From assembly GCA_030386875.1 (NCBI GenBank), contig CM059566.1, positions 36,802,068-36,866,067 on the forward strand: DNA of 64,000 bases. Direction: 5' to 3'. The DNA comes from Morinoia aosen (taxonomy: Eukaryota > Arthropoda > Malacostraca > Amphipoda > Talitridae). The number at the start of each line of letters is the position of its first letter. Position 1 is the stretch's first letter. The notes beneath the pieces were generated by a model. The model was given only the letters and a program-made list of their open reading frames with translations. It did no database searches and was not told where the DNA came from. Of the stretch, positions 38,101 to 53,100 are shown one piece after another. Both the position numbers and the translations under genes were made by a program.

Positions 38101-41100
38101 TGTCCGTGTAAAGATACGTTTAATATAGAAAGTTATGGCAGCCCCATAGAAGATATTGTACAGCTTGGCATAGATGTAGCCGTAAGTTATTTTCTAACAA
38201 AAAAGTCACATTCAAAAATATTAGGAATAGTCGAATAAAAACAATAGTAGTTATAAACGTGACGGTGATGAAACAATGATGATTCGGAGAGGAATAAAGA
38301 TAAACTTAGTGGGCAGCAATGTCAGTGATGGTAGCGTAATGAAAGGAACATTAGCAGCAACATAAATGGAAGTGACGATAGCAATGAAGGGTGGAAAGTT
38401 AGTGATGATGGGTGGAAAGTTAGTGATGATGGGTGGGAAGTTAATGATGATGGGTGGGAAGTTAATGATGATGAGTGGGAAGTTAATGATGATGAGTGGG
38501 AAGTTAGTGATGATGAGTGGGAAGTTAGTGATGATGAGTGGGAAGTTAGTGATGATGAGTGGGAAGTTAGTGATGATGGGTGGGAAGTTAGTGATGATGA
38601 GTGGGAAGTTAGTGATGATGAGTGGGAAGTTAGTGATGATGAGTGGGAAGTTAGTGATGATGAGTGGGAAGTTAGTGATGATGGGTGGAAAGTTAGTGAT
38701 GATGGGTGGAAAGTTAGTGATGATGGGTGGAAAGTTAGTGATGATGGGTGGGAAGTTAGTGATGATGGGTGGGAAGTTAGTGATGATGAGTGGGAAGTTA
38801 ATGATGATGAGTGGGAAGTTAGTGATGATGAGTGGGAAGTTAGTGATGATGAGTGGGAAGTTAGTGATGATGGGTGGGAAGTTAGTGATGATGAGTGGGA
38901 AGTTAGTGATGATGAGTGGGAAGTTAGTGATGATGAGTGGGAAGTTAGTGATGATGAGTGGGAAGTTAGTGATGATGGGTGGGAAGTTAGTGATGACGGC
39001 GATGAGACAGCGTGAGGCAGCGGCAGCAGCACATACGGCGGCGTGGGCAGGGTAGAGGGACGGGGGTACAGGCCAAGCGTTAGTGGACACGACACGAAGC
39101 TGGTCGCAGCACCGCCGTGGTTTACACCACTTCCGTGTACACAGCCGCTGTGTACTGCACTCAGCACACCATGTACACAGCGGATGTGCACTGTACACAG
39201 CATAGCATGTATGTATACAACGGCTGTGTACTGTAGGCAACATAGCAGGTATGTACACAGCAATTGTGTTGCGTTCTGTACACAGTACAATATGTACACA
39301 GGTGCCGTGTACACAGCACAATTTGTACACAGGTGCCGTGTACACAGCACAATTTGTACACAGGTGCCGTGTACATGGCACAATATGTACACAGGTGCCG
39401 TATACACAGCACAATATGTACACAGTGGCTGTGTGGTGTACACAGCACAATATGCTCAAAGCAGCTGCACGGCGTACACGACACGACACAAGACACGACA
39501 CGTTCACACGATAGCAACCTGAACACGTCACTAGCATCAGTTTGGGCAACACGCAAGAAGCTCAGCATGAGCTAAGACTTAACTGAAAGCAATAGTAATT
39601 CAATTACCTTGAGATCAGAAACAATTGGAAAAGTTAACAAGAAAACTCCCAATAATTTGTGTCTCTATCGGCAGTGTAGACCCAGTAATATTGGAATGCG
39701 GCTATTAACAAGTAAATTTTCTATAGAAATATCATAGAGACTACCATTCAACTATTATCCAGTTGACGCAAAAATAGCATTCGACTCCCACACTAATAAT
39801 TAATATTGTCTTTATTTACCGTCTTCTTTATGTACTTTATTTGAGTCGTACAATCGTTCCTAACGACATGGTCGTTTTTCAGAATTACTGCGCGTTGTTT
39901 GCTTATTTTCTGATACTCTGCGCAAATGTGCCGCAGCACGCCAAGCCGCGACTGGAGTCGCTGGAAACAATTGCCGCCTACTACCTCTGCAGTCATATTT
40001 CAGAACTGATTCCATTCTATTTTAATGAGTTCAAACTTGACAAAAGAATGATAAATGACGGAAAATTTAATTCGGAAATATTTTTCAAACGTAAAAACGA
40101 CTGAAAATGTGAAAAGCATGGAAAAATTTGGCCAAGTTTTCCACCACCAATGTTGTGCGAGTCAACATGAACGTCGCCTTACCAATTAGTTATTAGCTCA
40201 AAACGTATGTTCATATACAATTTTTGCACACATTTTTATCAACATAAACACTGATATTATTAGCGACGTATTAGAAATCGAATAAATGATCCTCAGAGTT
40301 TTAATGTACAAGAACTGACACAAGATAATGTAATTGAATCAAAAGAATTCGAATATACCAAGCTTCCAACTACCATCGCCACGTCAGCAACGGAATAGAG
40401 ATGCCCTATCCAACACTTGTGCTGCCTCAAGAGCAGGTCGAAGCTGCAGCTGCTCTCAGCGCAGCCTTTACAAAGACTAAGGGATCATCCCCGACAGACC
40501 TGGGCACGAAGGGAATTTCCATGCACGTCGGTACACAACACCACACACTCTCACTAGCAAACACTAAGCACAGGACTACAAGTTTAGGAAGTTTCATCTC
40601 TATAGATGAGGGCTTCTTAGTGATGTGCACCTGAGTCCAAACGTAATGTTCCAGCACGCGGCACTAAACACAACCATGATATCACACAGGTATATATTAC
40701 TCTAACCACGAGCATGGAGACTTGAAAGTAATGAAAATTGCACCTCCTATTTCATTACTGAAATAAAAAACAACATTTTTAGGTATGGTTTGCAAGTCAA
40801 TGCACAGAAAATATGAACCACGCTCATATTTAGAAAAATTTTACTTGTAGAAAGAAAATTGTTAAAACTTTGCATGTTCGTCTTGAATGAATGAGAGTAA
40901 GTTCCATTCGGCGGGTGCCTCTCACCTCGTCAGGAATCGTGGAGTAGTTTTCATCATCATCCTGGTCATCATCGTCAGCAGAATTGACCGCACCGCCGCC
41001 GCCGCCGCCGCCACCGCCACCACCACCATGGTCGGCCCCACCAACAGCGCTCACTGCAGCGACCGACGCAGCACCAGCAGGCGTTGCCAGCGAGCTCGAG

Positions 41101-44100
41101 GGGTTCGTAGAGTCGCCCTCGTTGTCATGCTCTTCGGCGGTGATGGTGGAACTGGTGATGTTGTTATTGTTGTTGTTGCTGGCATTGTTAGCGTAGGGAG
41201 GGGGCGGAGTGCCAGGCGGAGGGTCGTCCTCCATGAGTGCGGAGGCTACCCGGCTGGAGGACCTGTTGCTGTGGTTGCTGTTGCTGCTGTGCAGAGACGC
41301 CAGGTCGCCCAGGCTGTCCGACCCGCTCAGGTGACCTGAGAATGCTGTGCCATCAAGGGCAGTTACGCTTATGTACTGCTAATATTCAACTCCTATAATG
41401 CTATAACAGCTAATCATATCAAGCAGAATGAGTACAAACAAAAATGTAGTTCAAGCCTAGGTTTAGAACGCAAAAGTTTTCATACGCTTTGTTTGCCAGA
41501 CTTTTCATGACCAATCAATCATGAATGGCAAAGTCTGAGTGTGCTTGAATAAACGCAATCCATTTCATTAGGCCTGAACGCCAATCCAGCATTAAGGTTT
41601 TTGGTAGTCGTGGCATTCCTATAGTAATTGGACACTATTGAGCTGCGAAAAGCTTCTGTACAGTTAAGTCGGTAAACAGGTCAAGGTCAAAATTGATCTA
41701 AAATGAAAAGCTTGATCCCAGGAGCGTGAAATGTCATACTAATTAACACAGTCTCATAGCCACAATTACCATAAATTCACTCTTGCATCTTATTCCTTAC
41801 ACAGGGCTCTGTTCAAAACGTCATGCATCTTAACAGTTCAATCATTCCAGTACCGCCAATGAATCCACAAAATAATGTTCAATTGGAACAGTCATTCCAC
41901 ATTGAGGTGTTGAGAACTTGAATATACGCAGGAAATGTAAGTGAAAAAGCCACAAATTTGCCCGAGATGGCCGACAGACGAGCCCTGCACGGTCAAGTTA
42001 GACTAAATATGTTAAAGTGCACTACATGAAGTCAAAACGACACTGGAGAAACGTTAAAAATTACGATAAAAATGAACGAAAAACTACAAATTCACGCCAT
42101 AAATAAAAGATAAAACTGAAAGCTTTCAAAGAAACTGAATTATAAAACAAGAGATTGAGCATGAATATCATTTCCAAAAGTACCCATTGAAAGAAAGAAA
42201 GAAAAAGAAAATCAGTTTATTTCCAACAAAGTTGACACATTAAATGCATAAAATTGGGTTTCAAAACATCTTAACATAAAGATCCTCAGTTGATATTCAC
42301 ACATAGGAATCGTAATACTCATGTCAATTGTCGAGAACCAATGAGAGAAAATCACAAAAAAATGCATTCAAACCTCTCGACATTAAGATTCCTAGGAGAT
42401 ATTGAAACGAACAAGAAGAATTGAAACGAACCTTCATGTCGCGCCTGAGGGTTGGCAGTGATGGTCTCAGGACTGCTCTTGGCTCGGCAGTGCTGTGAGG
42501 GCGGCCTGCTGCCCCCGCTGCTGCTGCTGCTGGTGCTGCTGCTCTCCGATGTCACGCTCTGCACACAACGCAGCAACCATTACAGCACTCGTTACAGCAC
42601 CTCACTACGATGGCTTAGTGAGCTTTTTCTTGCTATTCTGCCCTATTCTACGCTGCGATGGCCGAGGATGTATGATAACCTTACAGCAGCACCGCACTTC
42701 CAGCCTCTGTCCCCCGTTAGGGAGTGCGGTGCTGCTATAAGGTAATCGAACACCCTCGGCCATCAAAGATCTAACATCAATTTCAGGGTAGGGTAAATTT
42801 CAGGAATTACGGTACAGATGTAAATCACGCATCAGTGACTGTAAACGATGAATGTCCAGCTGTTCCTAAGGAAGGCGTGTGTATAGCGGTTAAAATGTCA
42901 ATACTGCTGGAAGAATACAACACTTCGTTGTTGATAGATGTGATATCTATTTCAGTGTGGAATGGTGTACGGATGCTAGAATTGCAGTACTGTTCTTAGG
43001 CCATCAAACTTGTCAAGCCATTGAAGATTTTGAAGGCATATAACCAATAAAATCAATTTCAGTGTAAGATGATTAATGGTGGCTGGAATTACGACACATC
43101 TATAAATTTTATTTGCGTAGTGACAAAATGTAAAACTAACAATTCAGATTGACACTTAGCTCGGCTGTCGCAACATAACTATAGGATGCTATTACAACGT
43201 ATGTAAAGAACGTCCTCAAACCGGCTTTTCCCTGAATTTGACTGAGTGATGTATTTGAACCTTCGATGTATATCGACTAAATATCATGAGACAGAAGGAT
43301 GCAGGTGTGTTTTCATAGGAAGAAGAGAAAGGGAAACGCGCAATGGTACGCAAGACCCGAAAACATTCGTCACATCAGCTGTGGAGATAAAAAGAGTGAA
43401 ATCTTCTTTCTGCACAAATACCGCAAAGGAATGTATGGTGAAGATACACAGGGCAACATACAAAATTGTGCTAAAACTAACACAGACTGACCAATTGGGT
43501 AATCAGTTACAATGGGTATTAGTGAACTAAACGAGTTAAACACATACCAGTTGGTAGTTGTCACCAAAATCAATGCACGTACGATATCATCACTGGCCCA
43601 ACACTATTCACGTGGCGATAATGAGAGAATGAACGTGACAAACGCAGCAATGAAAATCCGCCACCACTGTAGGAGTGAATTACTGAACGAAATGAAAAGT
43701 TGGACGAGTGTAGAAAGCAAACCAAAACAGTGCTAAAAACATAACAGAAGGTTAAGTGCTACCAAGACACAGAAAAAGATTTCCTCAGAAAATCAAATAG
43801 CATCAACAAAAATCCTAGAATAAATATAAGCCGTCAATAAAGCAATAAAGTAGAAAATATATCAATGACAAACGCTTTACAGAAAGAATAATCAACATGT
43901 TAATAGTGGTAGGTTAAACTGAAGTTCAATATTCCACTGAATTACAACAGGCAACATTAAAATGAACGAAAGATTAATTAGAAGGTAACTTCATTTGGTA
44001 CAAAAACAGGTAAAAATGCAGTTTGTGAGCCCAAGCGGTCAGCAATTGGGGGTGTTGATAGACCACCCCTAATAAACTATAAACGAGTTGAGCTAAAATA

Positions 44101-47100
44101 TCCTTTCAATTTATTATCCATGAATGAAACGATGACTTTAGTACATGTCATCTACCTTCTGTCTAAGCAGTGCGTAGGAAAAATGTTTCTTACCACGAGA
44201 GGTAAGAAAATTATACGAGCTGCAAAATCTCAAATTCCTGTTCTCAAAAGCCAAATCATTTGCGGGAAAAAGTAGGCAAAACAAATTGTTCATAAGATTA
44301 TGAATTATGGCAAAATAATGGCGTACAACACTATCTGACAAACTAAGAAAAAAAAATGGTTCCCTTCTCGTCAAAGCTTCATTATTTTCCTAGAGTTTTG
44401 GCACAGCATGCCAATGAACACATGAACAGGATAAGTTTGTAATTACGGGTAGATGTATGATGAAATTATACTGAAGGTTACGTATCAATGTTTTGCTAAA
44501 GTCAACTTAATAAAAACTAATATAAAGGTAAAAATGACGAAAAAGAGGCCCAATGTGTTAACAAAAAGTCAACAAAGCAAAGGTGAACATATGCAACAAA
44601 CTAAAACTAATTGTCAAGGAATGCACAACTTGAATGTAAATTCAATGAATTACAAAACGAAGTAAGTCAAAAAGTGGTATTAAAAAACATGAAACTGGGG
44701 AGGTTACGAAGAGAAATTACATAGTCCATAAACAAGATTGCCTGACGTTTCAATAAACGCAAATCGAAGCCACTGGGTTGGCTATCTGATCTTAAAGAAA
44801 GAAAAATCGTCCATCTTATTAGAAATCAGGATGAAAGAAAAAAAAGCTACATAAACTAAAGCTCACACAAGCTCAAAAGATCCCAAAGAAGTCAGTATGT
44901 TTGCCACTTATTTACGGCAAACTTTTAATGAACATCATTCTTTAGTTAGTGGATACTGGTTAGAATAAAACTCGCCCAGTTCAAGAAAAGCAAAGGAAAT
45001 AATAAGAGCTACACAGAGACAACAGAAGACAGAAATGTCAAAAAAAAAATTAAATTTCTCCCAACAAAATGATTCAAGCATAAAAAATACCCAAGCCACC
45101 CAAATTAAACAAGAATTTGCATTGAAAAACCACGAAATTCACTCAACAGCAATAGCTAACCTTAAAAGAAATAGGAAATTAGTTCAAGAAAAGAGCTCAA
45201 CGTAGACAAGATGTACAAGAATAATCTGGAAATTCTAGCACTGAAGGGAACTTCACCAGCGAGTATACACAAATTTTTCAACAATAGACAGAAGTGGTGG
45301 CAAAGAATGAAACATCCTACGTCTACTGCAATCGTTTTGAAACAAACGCAAAACGAGTGTCACCAGAAGTTACCGCTCAAATACCTTTGGAATGCTGGTA
45401 TCAATCATACGAGTGCAAGAGGCTCGATCACAAAGGAATACTCAGAGTGAAACAAAACAGAAGTAATGCTGGAAAAGTAAGTACACGTACGATCCACTAA
45501 GAATAATCAGTGCAGTTAGTACCCACGGAGCGGACAGACAAGCGATGTGTCCACAGTAACCATACAAGATACAACAAGACGGCCGCTCTGCAGCGCTGTT
45601 AAGAGCAAGCAGTTCTCTCCAAAACGGGAATCAAGAATACGAGGAATGCAAGCGTCTGCCAACACGATGCAGGAACGGACCGAGTAGCGACTTACATGGA
45701 GCCCCCCCAATGCTTGGGCGTCCCTAGCAGGGCCCCCCATACTGGGAGGGCGAGGGGGAAGGGGAGGAGGGCACAAATTAGGTGGTGCAGATATCGTCGA
45801 CACGCAGCTCGGGGACGCAGAGAGGCTTGTGCTGCCTTTAGGTGTTTTGAACGAGCTTGACTTGCTCGCTTTGCTAGAAGGATTACCAGATGAAGCGGAA
45901 GAGATAGATGAACAAGAGAGAGAGTCGTGAGGTTTAGCAGAGCTCTTACTGACAGTCTGGGGTGCAGAGGCCGGAGTGGCATTCAAGTTATCACTTAGAG
46001 GAGCAACGACAGTAGAAGATGAGCTAGCGCTGCTACCGCAATCAGAAACACTGTCACCACCTGTTAGGTTAGCGTTACCACCACCACCACCACCACCACT
46101 GTTAGAGTTATTCCCACCGTCAGTAGTGCATGTATTATTATTTGCATTATTGGAATCGAAGGCAGTGAGGTTGGGAATGGACACTAGAGAAATAGGCGCC
46201 ATGTTTGGCTCTGAGATCTGCGTGAGAAGAGCCCTGTTTCGAGCAGGCAGCGGGGGCGGGATATCAGAGGCGGAGCGCGTGTGTTTCTGTTTAGGGTTCC
46301 TATGCAAGAATTTATTTTGGTGCTGCGAGTGATGGTGCTGGGCGAGGTTGTGTTGCGAGCGCGACTGTGGTGGTAGAGGCGGAGGCATGTGCGAGTCTTG
46401 TGAGTACTGAGCGCGGTACTGCGATCCCGCTTGGAGAGGTTTGTTGTGTCCCTGTTGCTGCTGCTGCATCAGGTAAGGATGGAAAGAGGGTGGGTGAGAA
46501 GGAAGTGAATGGAGAGAGGAGCGTGATACAGCGGGGGAACGCCGATTTGATGAGGATGAACTATGCAACTGAAACAAAGAATTCACAACACAATAATAAA
46601 TAAATGAAGATACAAAGGAATGTGGTACGTACTTTACTTTTCTTAATTACACAGGTGCTTCGATGTACAGGAGAAAAGCAGGTAAAATACAAGCTAAAAT
46701 GGTTTTACAGTTACAATGAAAAATTTATAAATGCTATAAAAAACACTACAGTACATTAAAATTATGAAAGTTGAACAAAACATGAATGAAGATACTTGAC
46801 GCAGGTCCTCACAGACGCACAAGATGACAAAAAAAGGAGAATTGGCAATGGTTGACACCTCACAAATGGACAGAAGCGAGTAAAGCCAGTGTTCTTACCT
46901 CGAATGTTCTTCCAACGCCTACTAATTCTTTCAAGAAGAACGCTCAAAGACAAGTAACTCTATGAAGAACACCAAAGACATTTTCTTATTCAGTTAGGTT
47001 CATTGCTGAAGAATGGGTGAGATAAGTGGAAAAACACAAAGACTAGAAGAATAAATAAGCCGCCATTCATATATATCGAGTAGAGAAATAACAAAATTTA

Positions 47101-50100
47101 GATTCTCACAACAAATCAAAAATACTAACACTAATAACTTTGTACAGCAGATAGTATCAGTTTGCAGTCTTTGTTATGTATGAATGTTTGGTTACTTACT
47201 TGACAGGAGAAAAAATTGAAATCTCAGGGCGACAACTCAGTTGGAAGAGACAACGATCATTTCTAGATGTTCTCACCCAACAAATGGGACCCATAAAAAA
47301 TGCCCTATTCTAAATCAAAATTTCTTTGCGGGATAACTTAAATTATACAATACTCTCTCCACTGCCTCATGAACGGAATTGCATGCCTAAAACGTAGGAT
47401 ACAGGAAATTGTGGACATAATTAATACAAAATAACGGTAGTCTTCCCAGCTTAAAGCCGTTGTTTGCAGCCTCCCTCCCCCCACACCAATCTGCATCAAA
47501 CCAAGGCTGCTGATGGTATGCTCAACAACACAAGACACCATTTTAATTACCAAAGAAAATATATTCAGTTGAAAATTTAGAATTTCATTTCAGTTATTCC
47601 CCAAAAAGCATAGCAGCAATTGTTTCTTAAATACTGTAACTTGAGAATCAGAAAAAAATGTCTCAAACATTCACGTGAGACAAATGAAATATATGTCAGA
47701 CTGCACTGACACTATTTAAATAAATTTTGTTTTACCAACTACCTTCAAGTTTACGACGAGGATTGTTCTGCAATTAAATAAGGTAAAAATAACCAAATTC
47801 TAGCAGAAGATTCTTCACACATCAACATCGTTCCCCATGACCAACGAGCGTAACACACTCTACAAGTGCAAGTATGGATACAAAGTGCAATAAGTAAATT
47901 AAAGAAGCAGATGAATACAAAGCAGGAAATTTCATCAGTATGTGACCCCCAGCTGACGCCCTCAATGCTCCAAGCCACATCAAACAAAGGAGGACCGTAT
48001 CTACAACGAGGCAACAGAAATGACTGGGATATGAACGTACTCTGCTGTTATTTAGAGCAAATTATACTAGCAGCACATGAATTGATGAGCCAAAAACTAC
48101 ATCATTAGAAAGAATATAACCATGAGAAGACAGCCCCTGTAATTCGCAGCATACATGGCTCCTATAATACACGCGGCATACAGGGCAAGGCTCCTGTAAC
48201 ACTCACAACACGAGTAAGGCTCCTGCAACACACCTGGGACAAAGGGTTTTCAGCCTCTGTGGCCTTCAGCTTGGTCTGGATGGTGCTCACTAGGTTGTTG
48301 ATTGTCTCCAGCTCTTTCTCCAGCGTCTTCTGCAGCGCCTGAGAAGATGTACTCTTAGTATTAACTTACATTGACAGCAGAGTAGCATTGTTCAGAGGGA
48401 TAGGTCAGAAGGATAACTAATGAAAATACTAACACCATCTTACACTAAGTCACACACAGAAACAGGCTTTATCATGTGCACCCATACAGATCAGAAAGGT
48501 TAGTTAGAATTTATGTCTGGTCGAAGTGAATAACCAGTACAACACAGTTAGAAGTTTCAGTCACACTGGCAAGAATGTCCTTCACTTTGCACTTATAACA
48601 TACCAGGCAATCTTGCCATCACTTGAGAAATGAAGAGCTGATTGGAATAATGGAAAAAGTTGCGTATGCTGGCACCCATAAATGCCAGATGAGACAGCAG
48701 AGCACAAGCTACACAGAAGATGCATGCACCATGAGCTTAATGGTTCACATACAGTCTCCAACTTTCCCTTGCAAGTCCACATTTTTGTATTCCATGTGAA
48801 TTTATTTCCCATCTTCTACTGCTCTTCCTCTAAATATACCTTGGTCACTCCTGACACATCTCCCTAAACTGATTTAGATTTATTCGAGAGGACAGAGAAC
48901 AAAAAGTTTGAATATAGAATCAAACCTCCTGACCACCCGAATCAATCTACATCAAACTTCATGAGAAAGTAATTAGTAGTAGGTAATTCAGTCCAGAAAC
49001 TCGTTTGCATCACATGTCCTAGGTTGTGTCTTTATACTTTGTAGTATGTCTAAACCAGGCCACTTCTGCCTCCTAACTTCTTGAATCTTTCAAGCATCAT
49101 TTGGAATGATTAGAACACAAACTCACCTTAGTAATCTCATAAAAACCTCTAATTTGCTTATCACAGCTTCACCTCCTTACACGTATGTAATCATTATTCA
49201 ACCACTTCATGTTGATCTCTTAATTTGAAACCCTACAGTGAAACTTGTGAAAATTTGAGGAAAACAATACAAAAATTTTTGTGTAGAGAAGATACTTTCA
49301 TTTCCACAAGTAGGGTATTGTGTCACCAAAAACAATTCCATTTCTTGAAACTGATCCCTTCAGCAGGAAAATATCAAAATGACATTTTAATTCTTCACAA
49401 AAAATATATTTTTTCTTTGGTGCATTGCGAAGTGTTTTAAATGAAACCTACTTTTGAAAACGTATATTACTTTTTGAAAAGAAATTAGGAAAATTCATAA
49501 ATACACAACAAAGAGTGTGCAAAAAACAAGGTACCTTGGGAGGTTTCTTCTCGAGCTCAACAAGAATGCTCTCCCTTGTCTTGAGCTGCGTGTCCAGCAT
49601 CTTGCTGAGCATCTTGTGTCGGTTGACATCAAACTGGTTCTGCAGCTGGTTCTGAAAAATGGGTGTCCAAATTTTATTGCTAGTACATTAGCTGAGGTGG
49701 GATCTATAGGCAGGTAACTAACTCAATTAGATGGATGTCTATATAACCAAACTGTGACCTATTAGATAACTAAGGAAAGCCTAAAAACAATCCCAACACA
49801 AAACAGCACACTCTGAACCAGGCAACTGGTCAAACTGGCTATAACACACAAAAACCAGTGTACACAATAGCAAAGACAAGAAATAAGGAGTTACGTTGAC
49901 AGGCAGAGGTGCAGTGATCTTGTTGTGCTGCTTGTCCTTGGTGTGGTGACGCAGTAGCACAGATGCTGGCGCAGAGTGTGAGCCTGCACCACCATCACCA
50001 GCCTGTGAGTCTGCAGCAGCAGTGAGGCTCCCACCCGCACACACCGTCAAGCGCACAGAGTGGGACGCTGTAGTCACACGGGTAAAAGTTAAGCTTAACC

Positions 50101-53100
50101 TTCATAGTCAATTCAAATACTGTATGGTGAAAGTCAACAGAATGTTGATCATGTTTACAATTGTACAGGTTGTTTCATAAGTTGGGCTTTACACCAAGGA
50201 TTGTGAACTTTAATACAATAAAATAGATTATTTTGTGTTTAATAAAATAGATACCTTTGTGTTTATTGCGCTAACACAGGTTTGAAACACAAAATATCAC
50301 TCCTACTCAATTAAAGAATGAAAAATTCAAGCCCCCAGCTTCCAAAAAAAAATGCAATAAAAATCTTGTAATATAAAGGATATATAAACTATTATAAAAT
50401 GAGGTACTGGAATAAAATTGGACCAAACTTGCTTTCAGCTCCTTTTGAAAGAATTCAGCCACTCTCTGGAGAAAATAAAATTGGCAAAATGCATTTGAAC
50501 AAAATTAAAAAAGCTGAAAATACCACTAATAACAGAAGTTGGTGTGACAAAATACCTCACAAATAGTGAAGTGACACAAGAAAACCTAACAAGAACTGCT
50601 ATATCAAGCACTAATGTGGACTAGGAATGGTGAAAACTTTAAATTCTCAATTGATAAGAACATTGAAGGAAAGACTACAATATCCTCACTATCTACCTTA
50701 CCACAATTAGACAACATGTCAGCTAATGTGTACAATATTAGCCAAATTATTCAGATGAAATGAAAAACATTTACAATTCTTCAACAAGAACGATTATCAA
50801 ATGAATGTTCCAAAATGTTACATAAAAGAAAGCATTAGTCATGAGAGTAAGGGGGAGAATGACTTACATTTGATGATCTGCACGACCTCCCTGTGGTTGA
50901 ACTTGGACACGGGTGTGCCATTTACCTTCATGATGCAGTCCCCCACCTGCACCCCAGCCAGACAAGCAGGGCCTCCTGCAAACACAAGCCATGCATCATC
51001 TCACTCTCGACTACACTAGAGGCATGGCATGGCTTGAGGTTGCTCTAATTCTAGTGTGTGTGCTTCTTTCAAGTTCTTCATGTGTAAAAATAGGAAAATC
51101 ACTCAATATTTTTCATCAACAACTCAACATTCTAAATAACAGCATTTTCATTTATTATTTTATCACGTGAAGAGCTTGTTATGCTTTTCTATGATTATAC
51201 AGTAGTATGTGCAACACTAAAGGTGATGTGAGCATCAATAGGTTTGTCATTCTGCATATGTGGAGTGTACACTATAGAGGGTGGAGTAAAACATGACAAC
51301 TAAATAGAATGCTTGAGCAAAACAAGTGGTATGTCCATGAGAAAGTGGTGGTGGTGGTAGTAGTAGTGCAAAACGTGTGATGTATGCAGTATAAAGGTGA
51401 GGCTGAATTCTGGAGCACCATTCTGAATGCAAGATGTGCACTTCTGAGGTTATAAAGTCCATATTTTTTAATAACATTCACATATGCTTTTCGTAAAACT
51501 ACTCCTTTCTATGCTCAGACATTCATTACAAAACCAGTAAAGTGGACCTCCGAGTAATGTCGTTCTCAGGTTTCGTTTTTTCATATTATACAGTGAAATA
51601 GGAAGTTTTTGTCCCCTTGTTACGGCTTTTCCTCTGCCTTATGGCATCAACCAAAAAATTCCAAAATTCAAGCTTGGCGGTCGGTGTGCGTATGACTGAG
51701 CCTCACCCCACGCTTATACGTCACTACACCCATACCTCAGTTTTACGCATCCTGTTTCAGCAAATTTTGGATTCTAGGGACAAATTCTTGAGTTACCAAT
51801 TTTATTTGAACGTTGCACACATTACAGACAAAGTCTGTTAGTTCCAAAACTGACCGCTAGGTGGCAGGTAGTCGCCTTGTTGTCAACACTGTTTCAGCAC
51901 CTGCATTGCATTGCTCTCAATTTTTGCTCCTTTTTCTGTGTTGTGCTCCATTTTTTGTACCAGTGGTTTGTTCATTTACAGTGTATAGGTGTTTTTCAGC
52001 ATCAGATTGAATGGTGTGCTTTATTAAAGGTACAGTTCTTTCTCTTTTGTAATGTTATTGTTGATATTAGTCATTCGTAGCGTACAGTATACGTATGCTG
52101 GATGCTTCAAACAACCAGGACTATCAGACAGGAGTTCCCCCAATTTGTCCATAAAACCAAGGTATGGGTCTATAAACTTTACTGCACACATCAGCGACAT
52201 CACTAAGATGCCAATATGTTATTGGCCTGCCATGCGATTTCGTCTTACGATCCAAATTCCAGAACAGATTAATGTCGTATGGAAGGGGTCCACGGCATAA
52301 CTTTGTGCCAAAGCTTCTCAAACATTGGAGATTCACAATTACAATGCATATAATTGTTTCATGGTGCATGAATTAATTTGAAAATTAGATAGATAAGGAT
52401 ACATGTACTTGTATTGACAAAATATAGTGATAGTGAAATATGTTAGGAAAAGTGTAAATAAGTTATTAATTACATTGGCTTATGAAAAGAGATCTGCTTC
52501 TAAAGAATTGTACACAATTAGATATTACTGACTGCATGGCTTCAAATTTCTCCACTTTTGGCACACCTGCATCAATCCAACATGGTTCACAATGAGTTTT
52601 TCTGTATTCTATACTACTGAACAATTCCATAAGGCAATACTACTAATTATCAATAATTCAAATTCAGCACAGAAACTAGGCAAGACCAAGGAAATGACTG
52701 AATTTTTTCATTTTAGTTTCATTCTATAAGCATAAGTTATCACCAGTCTGTTGATAGCTAAAAATGCAACATACAATAGAAAGAATTTTATATCAAAAAT
52801 AATCAATTCGATCAGAGATGGTATAATATAAATTCAAAATGGCTGCACCTCAATAATATTTAAGATTGAACGTAAACTTGGCTTAAAAATTTTCCTTTCA
52901 TCCCATTTGGTGTTTAATTTGGCTATCCTCTTCCAAAAACAGTTAAATGCATTTAGAGTGAGCCAATAATCAAAAGAAATTATATACTCAGCACCAAATA
53001 GTGTCAGGACACTCAGCATTAAAGAGAACAGGAGCCCAAACTTGTGCAAATGTAGTTAATTATATTGGCAAGAAGCAGGATTATTAGACTGGTCTTTGTA

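Larger units (their letters stand above)
37157..40925 (-). other. RhoGEF2 intron 9
   Basis: 3.8 kb with two minisatellites (38370-38998 and 39130-39480). A short plus frame at 39841-40104 has mixed codon use (LESLETIAAYYLCSHISELI) but no recognised family. The rest is AT-rich. Confidence 0.6.

Noticed and set aside
38251-39552. Long minus-strand frames (over 370 codons) across 38.3-39.5 kb
   Set aside because: They are the 21-bp and 31-bp tandem arrays read in frame; repeat units divisible by three stay open without selection. No start context, no domain.
39841-40104. An extra RhoGEF2 exon in intron 9
   Set aside because: Plus-strand frame, wrong orientation; exons 9 and 10 already join in phase 0 without it.
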